A stretch of 64,000 nucleotides of DNA from Ophiosphaerella korrae (taxonomy: Eukaryota > Ascomycota > Dothideomycetes > Pleosporales > Phaeosphaeriaceae), in the NCBI GenBank assembly GCA_028456385.1, contig JALNQF010000018.1, positions 62,001 through 126,000 of the forward strand, given 5' to 3'. The position numbers and the translations under genes are program-made. The notes under the pieces are model-generated. The model worked only from the letters and a program-made list of their open reading frames with translations, ran no database searches and was not told where the DNA came from. This document shows positions 1 through 12,100 of the stretch, one piece after another. Numbering within the stretch: the stretch's first letter is position 1; the number at the start of each line of letters is the position of its first letter.

Positions 1-335
1 ATACATTATAGGCCGTCTCGGAGGTATCATCTGTCAACGACAAGCGTGCTCTCGTCTTCTTGCTGAGCAGGATCCGAATGTCAAGAATAGCGACGTCTCG
101 AAGAGTATATCTTCCGTCTGATGCTTCTCCAATAAGCGCATTCACATTGCGAAGTATGGGGCTGTTGTATAATTTTGTCGTACGACCCTTCATCGGCGAT
201 AAGCTCTTGTAGGACAATGACTATGCCAAGTCGACCAGTTGCAAGCCTGATAGCATTCTTCACACTGTTGGCCAACATGCCTGTCAGTCGATCATTCACT
301 GCCCAACGTCGTATTGGTATGATACATGCCGGCAT
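1..335 (-). pseudogene. Partial ankyrin-like coding remnant at left edge
   Basis: Two open stretches on the minus strand read well but lie in different frames. The upstream one (335 to about 160) contains NAIRLATGRLG followed by VLQELIADEG, which resembles a worn ankyrin repeat (A..LA...G...V...L...G). The downstream one (about 158 to 1) reads NALIGEASDGRYTLRDVAI and stays open to the window edge. No plausible intron joins them: the only GT...AG pair would be about 22 nt. I read it as a frameshifted or partial gene whose rest lies to the left of the window. The ankyrin assignment is weak. Confidence 0.3.
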
Positions 336-628
336 TGCACATAACTGTATTCTAAGGTAAAATTAGAGTGCCTAAGCTAGTAGCTAAGAAGATCCTAGGT
401 GAAAAACCTATTAAGATATTTCTACTAGGATAATCCTAACAAAAATTCTTAGTATCACTACTTTTTAAGCTCTAACGTGGTTCACAAGCGAGGCTTCACT
501 CATCTAACAAGGGAAATGGGGATGGAAGAACACAGGTATAATTCAATTACAAGTTAGCGATAGTAGCAGTTTCCTATATCTAAAAAACTGATTATTTTCT
601 CGCAATTTTGGGGATGTTAGCACTAAGC

Positions 629-3389
629 TTATTCAACTGTCGTCTTGTCTTTTTTCAAATTTTCTCGGATCAAAGACAGTTCAGTTAAAGTTTGTTGTGT
701 TGCTGGATGTTTAACCCCCAATCTTCGTTCCCTTTCTTCAAGGACTTGCAGCTGAAGCTCTTCGGCTTCCTCCATCCGCCCCAGAGCTCGGTAGGTCAAT
801 GCCAAGTTTGCCATACTGTCAGCGATTCCGCGGTCTACGAGATACTCGCTGAGTTCCTCTATATAGCTGTCCTCTAGTTGTCTTCTGAGCTTGGCATAGT
901 CGCTGTCTCGCCCAAGTTGCTTATACGAGGACATTAAATTAGCCATGACGACTGACGTGACGTGGTGTTCGGGCCCTAGACTTGTGAGGCTCGTATGTAG
1001 AGCTTGCTCCTGAAGCTGTTGAGCCTCCTTCCATTTTCCCTGCCGTGCAAAAGACAAGCTTAGATTAGAGATACATCCGAGTGTCCTGCAGTGTTGAGGA
1101 CCAAATTTTCTTGTGTGAATTTGAATATCCTCTTTCTGTAAACGCTCAACTTCGTCCCATTCCCCTCGATTGAGGAACTTATCTATGAGACTATGCAAGA
1201 CGTCCAATGTATTCTGATGGTCTGGCCCCGCCACTTCTTGTATGACTTTCAATGTCTCCAGTTGAAGCGCATCTGCTTTGCCCATTTCGCGTTGCTCCAG
1301 AGCTTCTGTAATCCGAGCGCTTAAGCTTGAAATTTTAGTCTGTGCCTCGGGACTGATGTGTACCGGATCGTTCACTTCGATCGAGACGTCGTCTGATTGA
1401 TTAATATAACTTCCTCTTGATCTGCTGTTTAGTGCGCTATCTAATCTGTCTCGCAAGAGTTTATTTCTCTTGGTTTTCAATATGCGCGATTGTATCTCTT
1501 CTGCATCATGGAAGGCTCCTCGGGCGAAAAGTGAAATGGCTACATTTGACGATGCAGCCAAGGCAAATTCATGTTCTTGGCCGAATATATCGTCCAGAGC
1601 TTGCATGACTTCGACAAATAGGCGTTCAGACTCATCCGGTTGCCCTATTTCGAAACAAATATCTGCAAGCAGTGACGTGCTGGTTGTCCAAAAGGCATTG
1701 CCTATCCCGAGCGAGCTTCTTAGGCCTTCGACGTCTCTCTCAATTTCGTTTTTAGCATCTTCAAGAACACCGCATGTGCGGTACTGGCCAACTAGGTCCT
1801 GAGTTGTAATATCCCCCATGTTGTTTAGAGTAGTATATATGATTCCAGGGAATGCTTTGCTATTTACCTCTCGAGACTTCAGTTGAATGAGAACGATCTC
1901 CAGGTCCTCTTCGTTTCGACCACAACGAAGTAATAGCGACTTCGTTCTTTGTTCATCTGCGCTACCGCCGAATCCAATCTTACAACACAATGCGAGCTGG
2001 AACATCGCATTCAAGTCTATCGATTCTTCATCGATGTTGGTTTGACGAAGTACACGTTCCTCTAATGAATGCCTGATATGCCGCCGAATTCTGTAATCGG
2101 AGCGATACAATGCTTCCAGACAATTCAAAAGCTATAAAATTAGCTATGGTTTGATGTAGGGTAAACGTATTACCTGAAAGTCTAAACTTATTTGTGGCGC
2201 AATTTCGAATAGCACGTCTAAAGTGTCGAGCGTTGACCTACGGTTTTAGTACCAGGAAGTTCTAGCAGTCGGAATGTATCTCACTCATTTGATGGGAATT
2301 CCGTGTGCCGAAGGCTAGGGTTGGATTGTAACATAGTGCCAAAGAATCCTTGAAGTCCTGATTTGGCTGAGTCGTCCAGGCCTGCATCCGTGGACACTAG
2401 CTGGTGAGCGAATTTCACAAGCTCATCTCGTCTTTTAAGCTCTTCAAGAGTCCACTTATCTGAATCTTCAGTCTTGCTTGCGATGTATTTTTCCGCCCAT
2501 GACAGTACAGAGGGTAGAGGAATAGCCCCAGATAGGTATGGCCTATACATGATCCATAAGCTAAGAATCGCAAACGAGAACATGTCCATAGTTTGTGCTT
2601 TCTCTGGCCTGAAGCCCCGATGATGATGTTCTGGGGCATACCATGGCCATGATTTGGGCATGATGATATTTTCGTAAGTGTCTATGAACCGTGTCGAATA
2701 GCCAAAGTCAGTCAACCTCGCAGTGAATACACTAGTGCCATCCTTGTATATCAATACATTTTCTGGTTTAATATCACCGTGAACTATTTCTTCTAGGGTT
2801 AAGCTTGTTTTGGAGATATGCTGGCGTAATTACAAGAGCACTTACTGTGGTCGTGCATAAATGTGATTGCCCGACCTATATCCGAACAAACATTCATTCG
2901 CAAAGTTGATGTTAGTGTCTTCCATTCAGACTTGCCGATGAACTCCGAAAGATCCCCCCAATGAGTTTTGTCGAAGACTAAGACGGGCCAAACTTCGCTT
3001 TCGGATTCAACATCCCAACATATACCTTCTAACTCAATGATATTAGGATGCTCTCGTACTTTTGGATGGCTAAGGATGCTAATTTCATTCAGAACCATTC
3101 GAAGGGATCTTTTCTTTACTGCCGACTCTTTGTGCCGACTCGAAAGCCGTTTGAAGGCGAAGCTACGATGGACCGTCTGCGAAGCTTCATTAACCTGACT
3201 TGTTGCCCCATTGCCAATAGTCCCTTCAGCTGCCTGCCATGTGATTGGTAATATATCAACCTTCCACTTATGGAGGCTAGCAAGAAATGTGATGATGTCA
3301 TAGAGAGCCGTTACAGTTTGCGTCGACCGTAAAGAAATTTCGCTAAAATATCGGGTATCGAGGTAAGCAGTCTTGTGGCTTGCAGACAT
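629..3389 (-). CDS. Non-RD protein kinase fused to TPR repeats (872 aa)
   Basis: Four exons, join 3389-2846, 2792-2285, 2237-2174, 2131-629; introns of 53, 47 and 42 nt with good GT/AG ends and all phases consistent, giving 872 aa. The kinase domain fills about residues 55-330: glycine loop IGNGATSQV, lysine in AFKRL, catalytic loop HGDIKPEN spanning the first intron, LTDFGYS and YAPEH. The catalytic HRD is HGD, so it is a non-RD kinase, but the Asp, Asn and DFG are present. The C-terminal half (about 390-870) carries kinesin-light-chain-like TPRs with spacings such as GPEHHVT and GVKHPAT. The architecture matches the larger protein at 9103-12661. Head-to-head with the genes at 3582 and 4031. 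No transmembrane segment or signal peptide seen. Function is not known; soluble signalling or recognition is likely. Confidence 0.85.
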
Positions 3390-3581
3390 CCTGAAGGAGG
3401 AGTTGCGTGCACTGGAGGCTTCAGGTTGAGACGTACACGATAGGAAGCGTGCTCAGGTGATGCTGACGAGGGTCAGGGCAGCCCCGCACATCTCAGCCAC
3501 GAGCATGGGTATCAACCTTGCATGTCTTCACCGGAAAAACCTCAGCTGTAAGTCGGTTTTCAGGCATCAACAGACCCTAGC

Positions 3582-3959
3582 ATGGATAGTATGCAACCAT
3601 TGCCTCATGCGGATGATGCGCTGGCCTACAGCTTGGCGGAGGCCGAATCTTTCAAACACCTAAACCTCCCAGCCGCGCTGTTAAAGTCGACTTTAGGCGC
3701 TTTCACAATCGGACCTTTACACCAACAGTTGAACATTATGCACCTACAGAAGATAGAGAAGCGCTATCTAGAGCTTAGCTTACTGAGTGCCCTACTTGAT
3801 TCTAAATTTGGCCAAGACGGGTACGAGATCGAGGTAGCTATGTCGACTTGCCCCTCATTTACAAGGCTGACAGACCTGTAGATATTCACAGACGCTTACA
3901 TTCTCACGGTTCCTGAACTACTTAGTGACGTGAGGGATCCCAGCCCATATGTTAGATAA
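3582..3959 (+). CDS. Small two-exon protein of unknown function (109 aa)
   Basis: Exons 3582-3833 and 3882-3959 join in phase across a 48-nt intron (GTAGCT...CTGTAG) to give 109 aa. The middle is an amphipathic helix-rich stretch (QKIEKRYLELSLLSALLD), followed by KFGQDGYEIE and, across the splice, IFTDAYILTVPELL. The reading after the splice keeps a sensible alpha/beta pattern, which supports the intron. I do not recognise the family. It lies between the divergent kinase-TPR gene and the twin-kinase gene; its stop is only 71 nt before the twin-kinase ATG, so it shares that promoter region or transcript. A second possible donor at its end (GTGAGG at 3930) leaves open a longer form. Confidence 0.5.
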
Positions 3960-4030
3960 TTGACTGATCTGTACTTAAGACGGAAGTTGAGGGGTGCCGT
4001 GTATATGATTAGGCATTCCGAGGCACCATC

Positions 4031-6866
4031 ATGGAGTCTATTAGGGATCAAGTGATTGGCCTAAAGACGCGCAACTTCGAGTCCGCTTCCTTTGTGCCTG
4101 CAAGTGAGCTTGAGCAACTGCTTACGGAGGATGTTGTACGAACGACCTTGCGGCAATCAACTATTGAGGTATGGAAACAAGAAGAAGTGATTCGTATTGT
4201 ACTCTCCGGCGCGAAAAGGATATTTGCGATACTGGTCATTGAAGGCAAGTTGGATTTGTTCTTGAACTTCATCGAAAATGACCAGTTTCTTGAAGGAGAG
4301 CTGGATGCAAAGTTACCAATTTCCGAAATTACTCTTCAAGAACTTCTAGGTAAGGCTACAGGAAGGTCGTTTTATGATGGCCAGTGGATATTCATTGCTC
4401 CAATATTTCGCCATGATTTATCAAATCGGAAATTAGAAAACCTCGTCGTCCTGCCTTTCGTGCAAAGTTTGCCTATTGGTGAAGGTGCATTTGGTGTCGT
4501 TTCCGAGGTCACGTTGCATGCACAACATCAAGGCATTCAAGAAACAAAAAAAGATAGCCTAGTACGTATAATGTATGGTTTCATCACACATCAATACTAA
4601 TTATCAGTAGGCAGTGAAGTTGGTCAGGAAGTGCATCCAGCTTGGCTCATCTAAGAACCATGAGCAAGAAGGTGATGTCCTCAGTACCTTACGCCTTGTT
4701 CAGCACCCAAACATTGTTCGTTTGGTGACCACCTTCCAACATCGTAATACTTACAACCTTCTCTTCGAACCGGCTGAATACGACCTCAATGAACTTCTCA
4801 GAAGAGATACGAGACCGCCGCTTTGGCGCAGTGATATATCCTTCTTCATCGCACTCCAAGGCCTGTCCTCAGCTCTTGCAACGCTACATGACTTCCATGT
4901 CTCAGATCTTGACGTTGAACGCATTGGATGTCATCACGATTTGAAACCGGCCAATATACTCATCAAAAATGGAACTTTTCTTCTTGCTGATTTTGGACTT
5001 TCAAGGCTGAAATCGGTTGATGGTGATTCAAAGACTCTTTTTCGAGGTATGAATTACCACAACGCTCCAGAATGTCTTGATTTCGACGATGGATACAAGG
5101 CTTCTCAAATCGGTCGCAAAAGTGATGTCTGGGCGCTAGGGACGATCGCGCTTGATATTGCCACATATCTACTGCGAGGCCCTCAACGGCTGGATGACTT
5201 TAGAAAGGGCCGAAAGCATCGAATTGGAGCTGTAACATTCTACTATTTTCACCATGGTGGTGAAGATCACCCCTTTGTCCTCTCCCATATTCAGGATCTA
5301 AAACATGAAGCGGATCCCTCCTGGCAGCCCATTTTCACGCTCATCAGTTCTGCTTTACAAGTTGACAAAGTCCTACGACCTACGGCATCTTCATTCGTAA
5401 CATCAATGAATTTTGCAACCTTGAAGATTCAGGGTCTATCGGTCCTCTCTCGACTTGACAAGTACGCAATGTCTGTTGAGTTCAATCGTATCAACATCGA
5501 GCTCAACACTTTAAGAATCTGGACATTACTTCTCGGATTTCAAAACGACAAGGGAGATTGGCTAAGTATTAAAAAAGTCACAGGCGATAATTTGGACTTC
5601 TTAACACTCAGCAACCATCTTTCTGAGCTAGATTTGACGTTGTGTGGTCTTGAAAGCATCGGGATACACCCGACCATTGGGCCAATCCGGCAGCTTACAC
5701 GAAATGTCGATCGACTTGTTGAGGGGCTTAACTTTGCCACTCGTTCAAAGCTATATAACCGGCTTGAGATGGGGCTATTACAAGATATCAGAGGAAATAG
5801 TCAATCTGATATCTACGACACTCAGTCGCCGTCTGCAGACGCATTCTTCACTGTACTGGCAGCAGCAAAAGTCGTTACGCAACAGGAGCACACACAAGTT
5901 CTGGGATTGAGCCCTGCAGAGGAGCTAGATGGTGGCAAAATAAAGTTTCAACGGGCGTTCGGCTCCCAGTCTGAGTTGGCTGTTCTCACCGACGAAGGCG
6001 AAACACAAGTCCTGGTTGAGCAGATACAATATGACCGAAAATGGCTGGGAAATGTAGGGGAAGAGTTATTTCAGCGTGTTCAAGCCCTTGCAAGCGTTCT
6101 GCACATCGAGTCCAAACCAGAAGGCTTTTCAGTTCTCCATTGTATGGGCTTCTACCATGCGAAGGAAAAACATTCCTTTGGACTGGTATTCAGCCTTCCT
6201 AAATCTGCAGCCCAACTGAAGACCTTGAAACAGCTACTGAATGAGGTTCCACCCCAAGCTTTTGCGGCTCGTCCTTCTCTCGGGAATGTTTTTAGGCTTG
6301 CCAATGCGCTTGCCAACTCGATCTTGCAATTTCATAAAGTGAGTTGGCTTCATAAGGATATCTCTTCTCTCAATATTTGCTTTGCTTGTGACAGCGCCAC
6401 TCCTAAGACAGCGGATATCACGACGCCTTATCTGATCGGGTTCAATCACAGTCGCCCAGATAGTCCAGATGCTATTACACACGGTCCGAACCAGAACCCC
6501 GAACAGATGGATTACTCACACCCAGAGTATCTTCGAGATGATGCGCGATTTCAGCACACCTATGATTACTACAGCTTAGGTTTGGTACTTCTCGAGCTTG
6601 GCCTTTGGCGTCCCCTTAGCACTTTGGCAGCAGCGATGAAAAATGAGGAAGATCAGAGTCCGGAAGCATTGAAAAGATTTCTCTTGAAGAGATATGTACC
6701 CCGGCTGCGGTCAACAATGGGATCTATCTACGAGGACGTTGTTATAAAATGCTTGACTTCAGATTTTGAAACTGGAAAGCACACCGAAGTAGCAAAAGGC
6801 AATATCTCAACATTGACAGCATTCGAGGAGGGAGTTGTCATTCCTCTAGGCACTTGTAACGTGTAG
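4031..6866 (+). CDS. Twin-kinase protein: kinase plus degenerate second kinase domain (928 aa)
   Basis: Exons 4031-4561 and 4611-6866, 49-nt intron (GTACGT...CAGTAG with TACTAAT branch), 928 aa. After an N-terminal region of about 145 residues, kinase 1 shows LPIGEGAFGVVSEV, AVKLVRK across the splice, CHHDLKPAN (about residue 285), LADFGLSR and NAPECLD. It is non-RD (HHD). A helical linker follows (about 440-590). A second kinase-like fold (about 620-900) has no glycine loop, LHKDISSLN at about 757 and GFN instead of DFG at about 784, so it is probably a pseudokinase. This second domain resembles the C-terminal kinase-like domains that accompany HeLo/prion-inhibition-type fungal proteins, but no HeLo domain is seen here. 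Neighbouring kinase-TPR genes suggest a shared role in sensing. Function inferred only. Confidence 0.85.
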
Positions 6867-6917
6867 TGTTCCGAGTTGTTAATTTACGGAGAATATCTAT
6901 ATCTTTTTTTCTTTGCT

Positions 6918-8322
6918 TCAAGGAGTTGGCATTACATTGCTTGGATTGCCTTGAGACCTGACTGTTCGAAAGTGCCTTTTGTCCCATATGATTGCAATAC
7001 TGACGGTTATAACGGTCAGTAAAGTTGTGATGACTGAAAACGAAAGAATATGTCGACCAGGAATAAAGCCATATGTTTTATCATCAGCGGCAACGATATC
7101 AGAGCTATAAACAGACTGTCAGGAAACCCATAAGAATTAGTAGGGAATTTCAATGATTTTGCACGCAAACTCACTGCAACGAGAGTCCCAGGAAGATATG
7201 CCAGGGCAATGAATGTGATGATCTTCATCGACCTTGAGTCCTGCTGTGTTTGTTTCGCAATTTCTTTCAGCATAGCTGACTCTTGCTCAGCAGCAACGAG
7301 TAACTCTCGCGTTCCAGATACATTCAAACGAATGTTCTCGTCGTGTCTATAGTCCAGTATCTTCATCAACTAGACCGTTTCTGTTAGAGATCAATTCGTC
7401 TAGGTTCGATTGCACGTACCAAGGCCATAGTTCCATCTGCGATATCCAATAAGCGACCGATTGATACAAGATGACTTCTGTACTTGGAAATAAGGCCAGC
7501 GAGCTCGTGAAGCATTTGGTCGCCACCTTGGCTTTGTTCCACCTTATTCAGGAAGAAATCTTGTACAGAGTTAAGTGTTGTGAGAGTAGTTTCAAGAACC
7601 GTTCTCGTTTTATATAACCGTTGCCGAGTGAGTTGTAGTTCCTGTGTCTCACGGAAAGTAATCTTATAATCAAATTCAACGTGTTTAACAACACTTGAGA
7701 ACACGGCTTTATCATTCTTTGTTCATTGTTAGCAGTGTAAACAAGGGAGGAATCGCCATTATGTGGACTGCAACTTACTAACGATTCGATCTCGCATTCA
7801 AGGTCTGCAAGAAAATGCCTCCAGCTGCTTTCAGTGGAGACCAGAAGAAGAAGATGCGAGAATAACGGTTCCTTTACACAACTGGCTGTGCCGGCTGACT
7901 CTTGGCCAGCAAATATACTTCCCAGGCTCGACTCGACCGCTCGAGGTGGGTGGAAGAAAACCCATCGTGATTTATGACTACAGCCCCAATTTGCCTGGTA
8001 CACAGCGGTCTGCCGAAAAGACCACTGGTACTCACCAGTCCGGTCATGGCGGTAAACGTAGCGTAGATTATAACATAATTCTAGTTCATCATTATATGAG
8101 CCGAGTACACATTGGAGGTAGCAGATGTACTGTACCGTAGTGCTTGTCCCTCTCAGTAGAGCCACCCACTCTATGATGAAATATTGTGTAGTCGTCATCT
8201 CTAGAGTTCCGCTTCAGGCCAAAGGAGGTTACAAGGTCTGCTAAGGGGCCGTAGAACTGACCCTGACCTAAGAGGTCACGGAATCCCTGTTCTGAGCACT
8301 CGAATCGGCTCCACGATCCCTT
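6918..8322 (-). CDS. CorA-like two-helix membrane protein, 5' end unresolved
   Basis: Exons 8322-8136, 8080-7779, 7716-7420, 7369-7175 and 7115-6918 splice in phase to 392 residues; introns are 55, 62, 50 and 59 nt. Features of the fungal CorA-like transporter family: LVTSFGLK, then ELCYNLRYVYRH, WSFRQTAVY, SRWVFFHP, a long helical stalk, QDSRSMKIITFIALAYLPGT (helix 1) and ILSFSVITTLLTVITVSIAI (helix 2). The GMN selectivity motif of true CorA Mg2+ channels is not visible, as usual in these fungal relatives. The first exon shown begins after an acceptor (CCGTCAG, 8323), so an upstream exon must exist; the only ORF near enough is the small one at 8362-8738, which may be part of this gene. Sits inside the kinase cluster. 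Confidence 0.7.
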
Positions 8323-8361
8323 CTGACGGATAATGCTATTACTAGCTTAGTATATTTGAAA

Positions 8362-8738
8362 TTAAGCCTGCGGGATTAACCATACAAATACTCCAGTGCC
8401 CCTGTATGCGAAATATCCTACAGCGGCATGAATATTTCCGAAATTTGTGGAATAGAGAATTATTGCACCTGTAGGAGAGCTTTCAAGTCCAAAGAAGAGC
8501 GAATGATTCCCACCTTGCGCTGATCTATGCGTAAGTGAGTTTAACACTTCTTCTATATTCGCTACTCACCTTGCAATTCGAATTGCCCTATGGCTCTTTC
8601 ATTGTGTGAAGCCAGGAAAAAGAACGGGACATTCCAGCCAGCATCCTGTGGGCTGAAAAGTCGGCCAACACAGTTTTCATATCGTAGATGATAGCCCGCT
8701 GTAGCGTCTAAGATGTGTATAGGAGTATTGGCGTTCAT
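8362..8738 (-). CDS. Small beta-rich protein or N-terminal part of the CorA-like gene (108 aa)
   Basis: Exons 8738-8570 and 8519-8362 (50-nt intron, GTGAGT...ATCAG) give 108 aa beginning MNANTPIHILDATAGY and ending FVWLIPQA. The sequence alternates hydrophobic and glycine/serine residues (NVPFFFLASH, HSLFFGLE, AIILYSTNFG), typical of an all-beta fold. One cysteine, no signal peptide, no membrane helix. Family not recognised. The stop is only about 40 nt from the first certain exon of the CorA-like gene, and that exon needs an upstream donor. GTATTT or GTATGG at about 8375-8385 would fuse this ORF in frame to it. So it is either a separate small gene or the N-terminal domain of the CorA-like protein; the sequence alone does not decide. 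Confidence 0.45.
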
Positions 8739-9102
8739 GGCAGATTTTTTTTCCACCTTACAATTGCCCCCAAGGTTGTGTGGAGGGGCTGTAAAATTGA
8801 GGAAAATTTGGATGCTGATGCTTGGGCATATTAGGTACACATAAAGCACCATATTCCGGTCAATCAGAATTACGAGACGAGGCTCCTTGAAACTTAGGCT
8901 ACTTGGGATGCCTGACAGCGCTCCCGGGCTTTCTGCCTTGCTCGGGGTTCGCCGCACAAGGCGAATTATTGTGCACCGAAACTAGTTGTAGCTCTTGTCC
9001 AGCGCTCTTACTCACCCCAATTAAGTCTAGCAGGTCCTACGTGACGTGGCAGGGCTTTGTGTATGCGAGCCAATCGGCGATTACTGCTGTTCAACCAATT
9101 AC
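8739..9102. other. Gene-free spacer
   Basis: Holds the presumed upstream region of the 108-aa ORF and the 3' flank of the large kinase-TPR gene. Nothing else recognised. Confidence 0.4.
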
Positions 9103-12100
9103 TCATCTTAGCTTCAGGCCTTTGATCTTTTCCTCCATCTCGAATACCTTCTCTGTTTCTCCCTGCTTTTTATAGATCGTTATTAGATGTTCGGACGCAT
9201 GAATAATATCAGACGAGTTGAGTCCATCTTGTAACGAAGTCGCGGTGCAAAGTTCTTGCCGGAACATCTCTTCAGCTCCAATCAGGTCTCCCATATCTCT
9301 AAGAATGACTCCAAGTAGACCCTGGGCATCGTAGGTTGGTGAAGAAAATTCACCATAGAGTTCCAACCTTTGTTGCACAACATGACGCATGAGCGTTGCG
9401 GCTTCCATACGCTTTTCAGTATCCGAGAGAACGTACGCGAGACAATACTTCGTAATATTGAGAGATCTTTCGTGGCCGCTTTGCTCTTCAAGGCTAATCA
9501 GCCTGTCGCGGAAGAACTTCTCGCCTTCGTGAAATTTTTCACGCATGGAATAGAAGCTTGCCAGCATATTTTGTAAATGAAATATATGATCCTCGAGCTC
9601 ATCGCCCCATTGCTCGAGATCATTGCCCAATTGCTGGAGTACTTCGACAATATGTGGTACCAATAGATCAGCCTCGGACCAAAGCTGCATTTGTATGTAG
9701 ATGCTAAAAAGATTTCTTAAGGCAAGAATTGTGTCCTCATGAAGTTCTCCAAATGCAATTTTGTTTTTTCTCAGCAGGTCCTCGGCCAATGTCTTCGCTG
9801 ATTCAGAATTGCCCCCTCGATGCAAGGCAATTGCAAGGTTGCTTTGTGCTGTCAAAGTTTCAATGTCCATATCGCCAAGGATCTGTGTCGCAGAAAGATA
9901 ATTGTCTGAAAGGGTCTCCGTTGCGCTTGCATAGTTCCCGACTATAATGTAATTTGCCCCGAGTTCACATTTGTGATTTATCGTCCACCACGCGGCTTTG
10001 TCCAGGTACTCCTCACACCAGGCAACAACCTTTTCGAGCAACTGTATACCTTTATCGTGATGCCCTGCATTTACGTAAAGGGTCCCCAGCCTTCTCATTG
10101 CTTGTCTCGTTGCTGCATGGTGAATTCCCCAATATTTGTCAGCATATTTCAACGTATTTTCCCAAGCCTCTTTCGCCTGTTCTCGGTTCCCCCTCTGGTA
10201 GTAGACCTCTCCAAGACCCAACCATGCCCAAAGATAGGTTCCGAAACTTCGTTCGGACGTACAAGCGTTCGAGTGCAATGCTCTTAGCAGTAGTGTTTCA
10301 GCTTTGTCAATTTGATTGTTTCTGATATAAGCATGCGAAAGGTTGCAAACGACGTCGATAATGATGTGATGATCAGTGGGTAGGAGCTGCTCTAGGTTTT
10401 CTAGACTCTGATGGAAAAGTTCGATCGCTTCCTCTAATCGCCCAAAACTTATTATCGCATAAGCGTAGTTATTTGTAGCTATCCACTTATCAGGATTGCT
10501 GCCAGACAGCTGTACATTCGAAGCGTCCATGGCCCATTTGTACATTTCCAAAGCAAGCTGGTCGTCACTTCCGCCTTTGAGCAGGATAGAGGCCATCATC
10601 AGGGTTGCGCCTATGGTGTGTCTATGTTTCGGACCGTAGTTATTACGCCAACCATGCAACACCGCTGTCTGTAGCTCCAATGCTTTTTCCAAGCGAGGCG
10701 GAATCGAATCGGTGTAGCATGCTGCTAAACTTTGACGAGCTCGTAGGGAGTTGGGATGACTACGGCCTAAGACAGTGTCATGGACTTCTACCAGTCTTTC
10801 CAATCTTGATATCGCTTTCTCATGTTGCTTTGCGTCTGCATATGCTCCTGCAAGATTCAAACAGAATGTCATCGCTAGCCTGTCCGTTTCTTGCATTGTC
10901 TTGGAGATCCGCATAAGGTCTACAAGTCGCTCCCCAGTTATTATAGCCTCTTCTACAAGCCCAGCTTTCCACTGAAAAAGCGCTACTAACGATTCGGCAG
11001 CTAAAGCATCATGGTGATCTTCATTAACTCGAATTTTGACTTCTTTCGATTGCTTCACACACAAATCTAGTGCTTCTAGAGTCTGGCCAGAACCATCCAA
11101 GAGGTGAGCTAGCGTGGTCATGGTTATAACCACTAATTGATGCTCTGGGCCGAAACACTCTTCCAGAGCATTGGCTTGATTCCTATGCCACTTTATAGCC
11201 TCTTCTAGGTCGCCATTTTCCTGGTATAGTGAGACCATATCAGGCTCTATGTACCACAATGCCTTTCCTGGTCGGGTCGAAAATTGGCACTGACGAATAA
11301 CATTTATTTGCTCCTGCAAGATTGACTGACTGAGGTCATAGCGTATAAGTAACTCACCCGCTGCTTGAACATTCTTTGGTGTTCCTAATGCGAAGAAATA
11401 GCAAAGAGCGATTTGTAGAGCTCCATTTTTGACACAGTCCCGACACGGTGAGTCTAGGCTCTCTTCGAGAAATCGGAATATTTTTTGATGGACCTTGTAA
11501 TCGATCTGGACAATTTGATCTAGGTTGGTAACGAGATTGAATCCAAGATGCGTGTGTTGATGTATGGTTATGGGGAACTCAATACCTGGATTTGCATCTC
11601 GAAGAAGAGAGATCTGAGATGATACGCGGGGAAAGCGCTCTTTCGGATCATGCGAGAGGCAACCGAGAAAAAAAGGTACAAGGTCGCAGACAGAGTCTAC
11701 TTCCTGATCGACGTCGCGGATCTGTCGGAGCAGAGTGTCAGATAATGTACCCTGTGCAGCTAACTGCTTGACATGTAAAATGTCTTCTTTTAGAGATGCT
11801 GCATTAGGAAAGTGTTTTCCGAAGAGTATCCAATAGGCAAGAAGTCCGTATGAGTACACATCCATGCGCTGAGCTTGTCCAAGGGCATGCGAACGAGCGT
11901 GCCATTCAGGGGCATTCCACGGTACGGATTTTGGGAGATAAATTTCTTGTTCCTCAAGTGAAAACTGAGAACTACCGAAGTCTGCGATCTGTGGAAATTC
12001 TCCTGGTGTCTTCGCTGCATATTTCATCTTCATGATGATATTTTCAGGCTTGAGATCACCATGCACCACTCCTAGCGGCGTCGGTCAGTTTTAACATAAG

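Noticed and set aside
6918..8322. True CorA Mg2+ channel
   Set aside because: No GMN motif between the two helices; only the broader CorA-like fold is supported.
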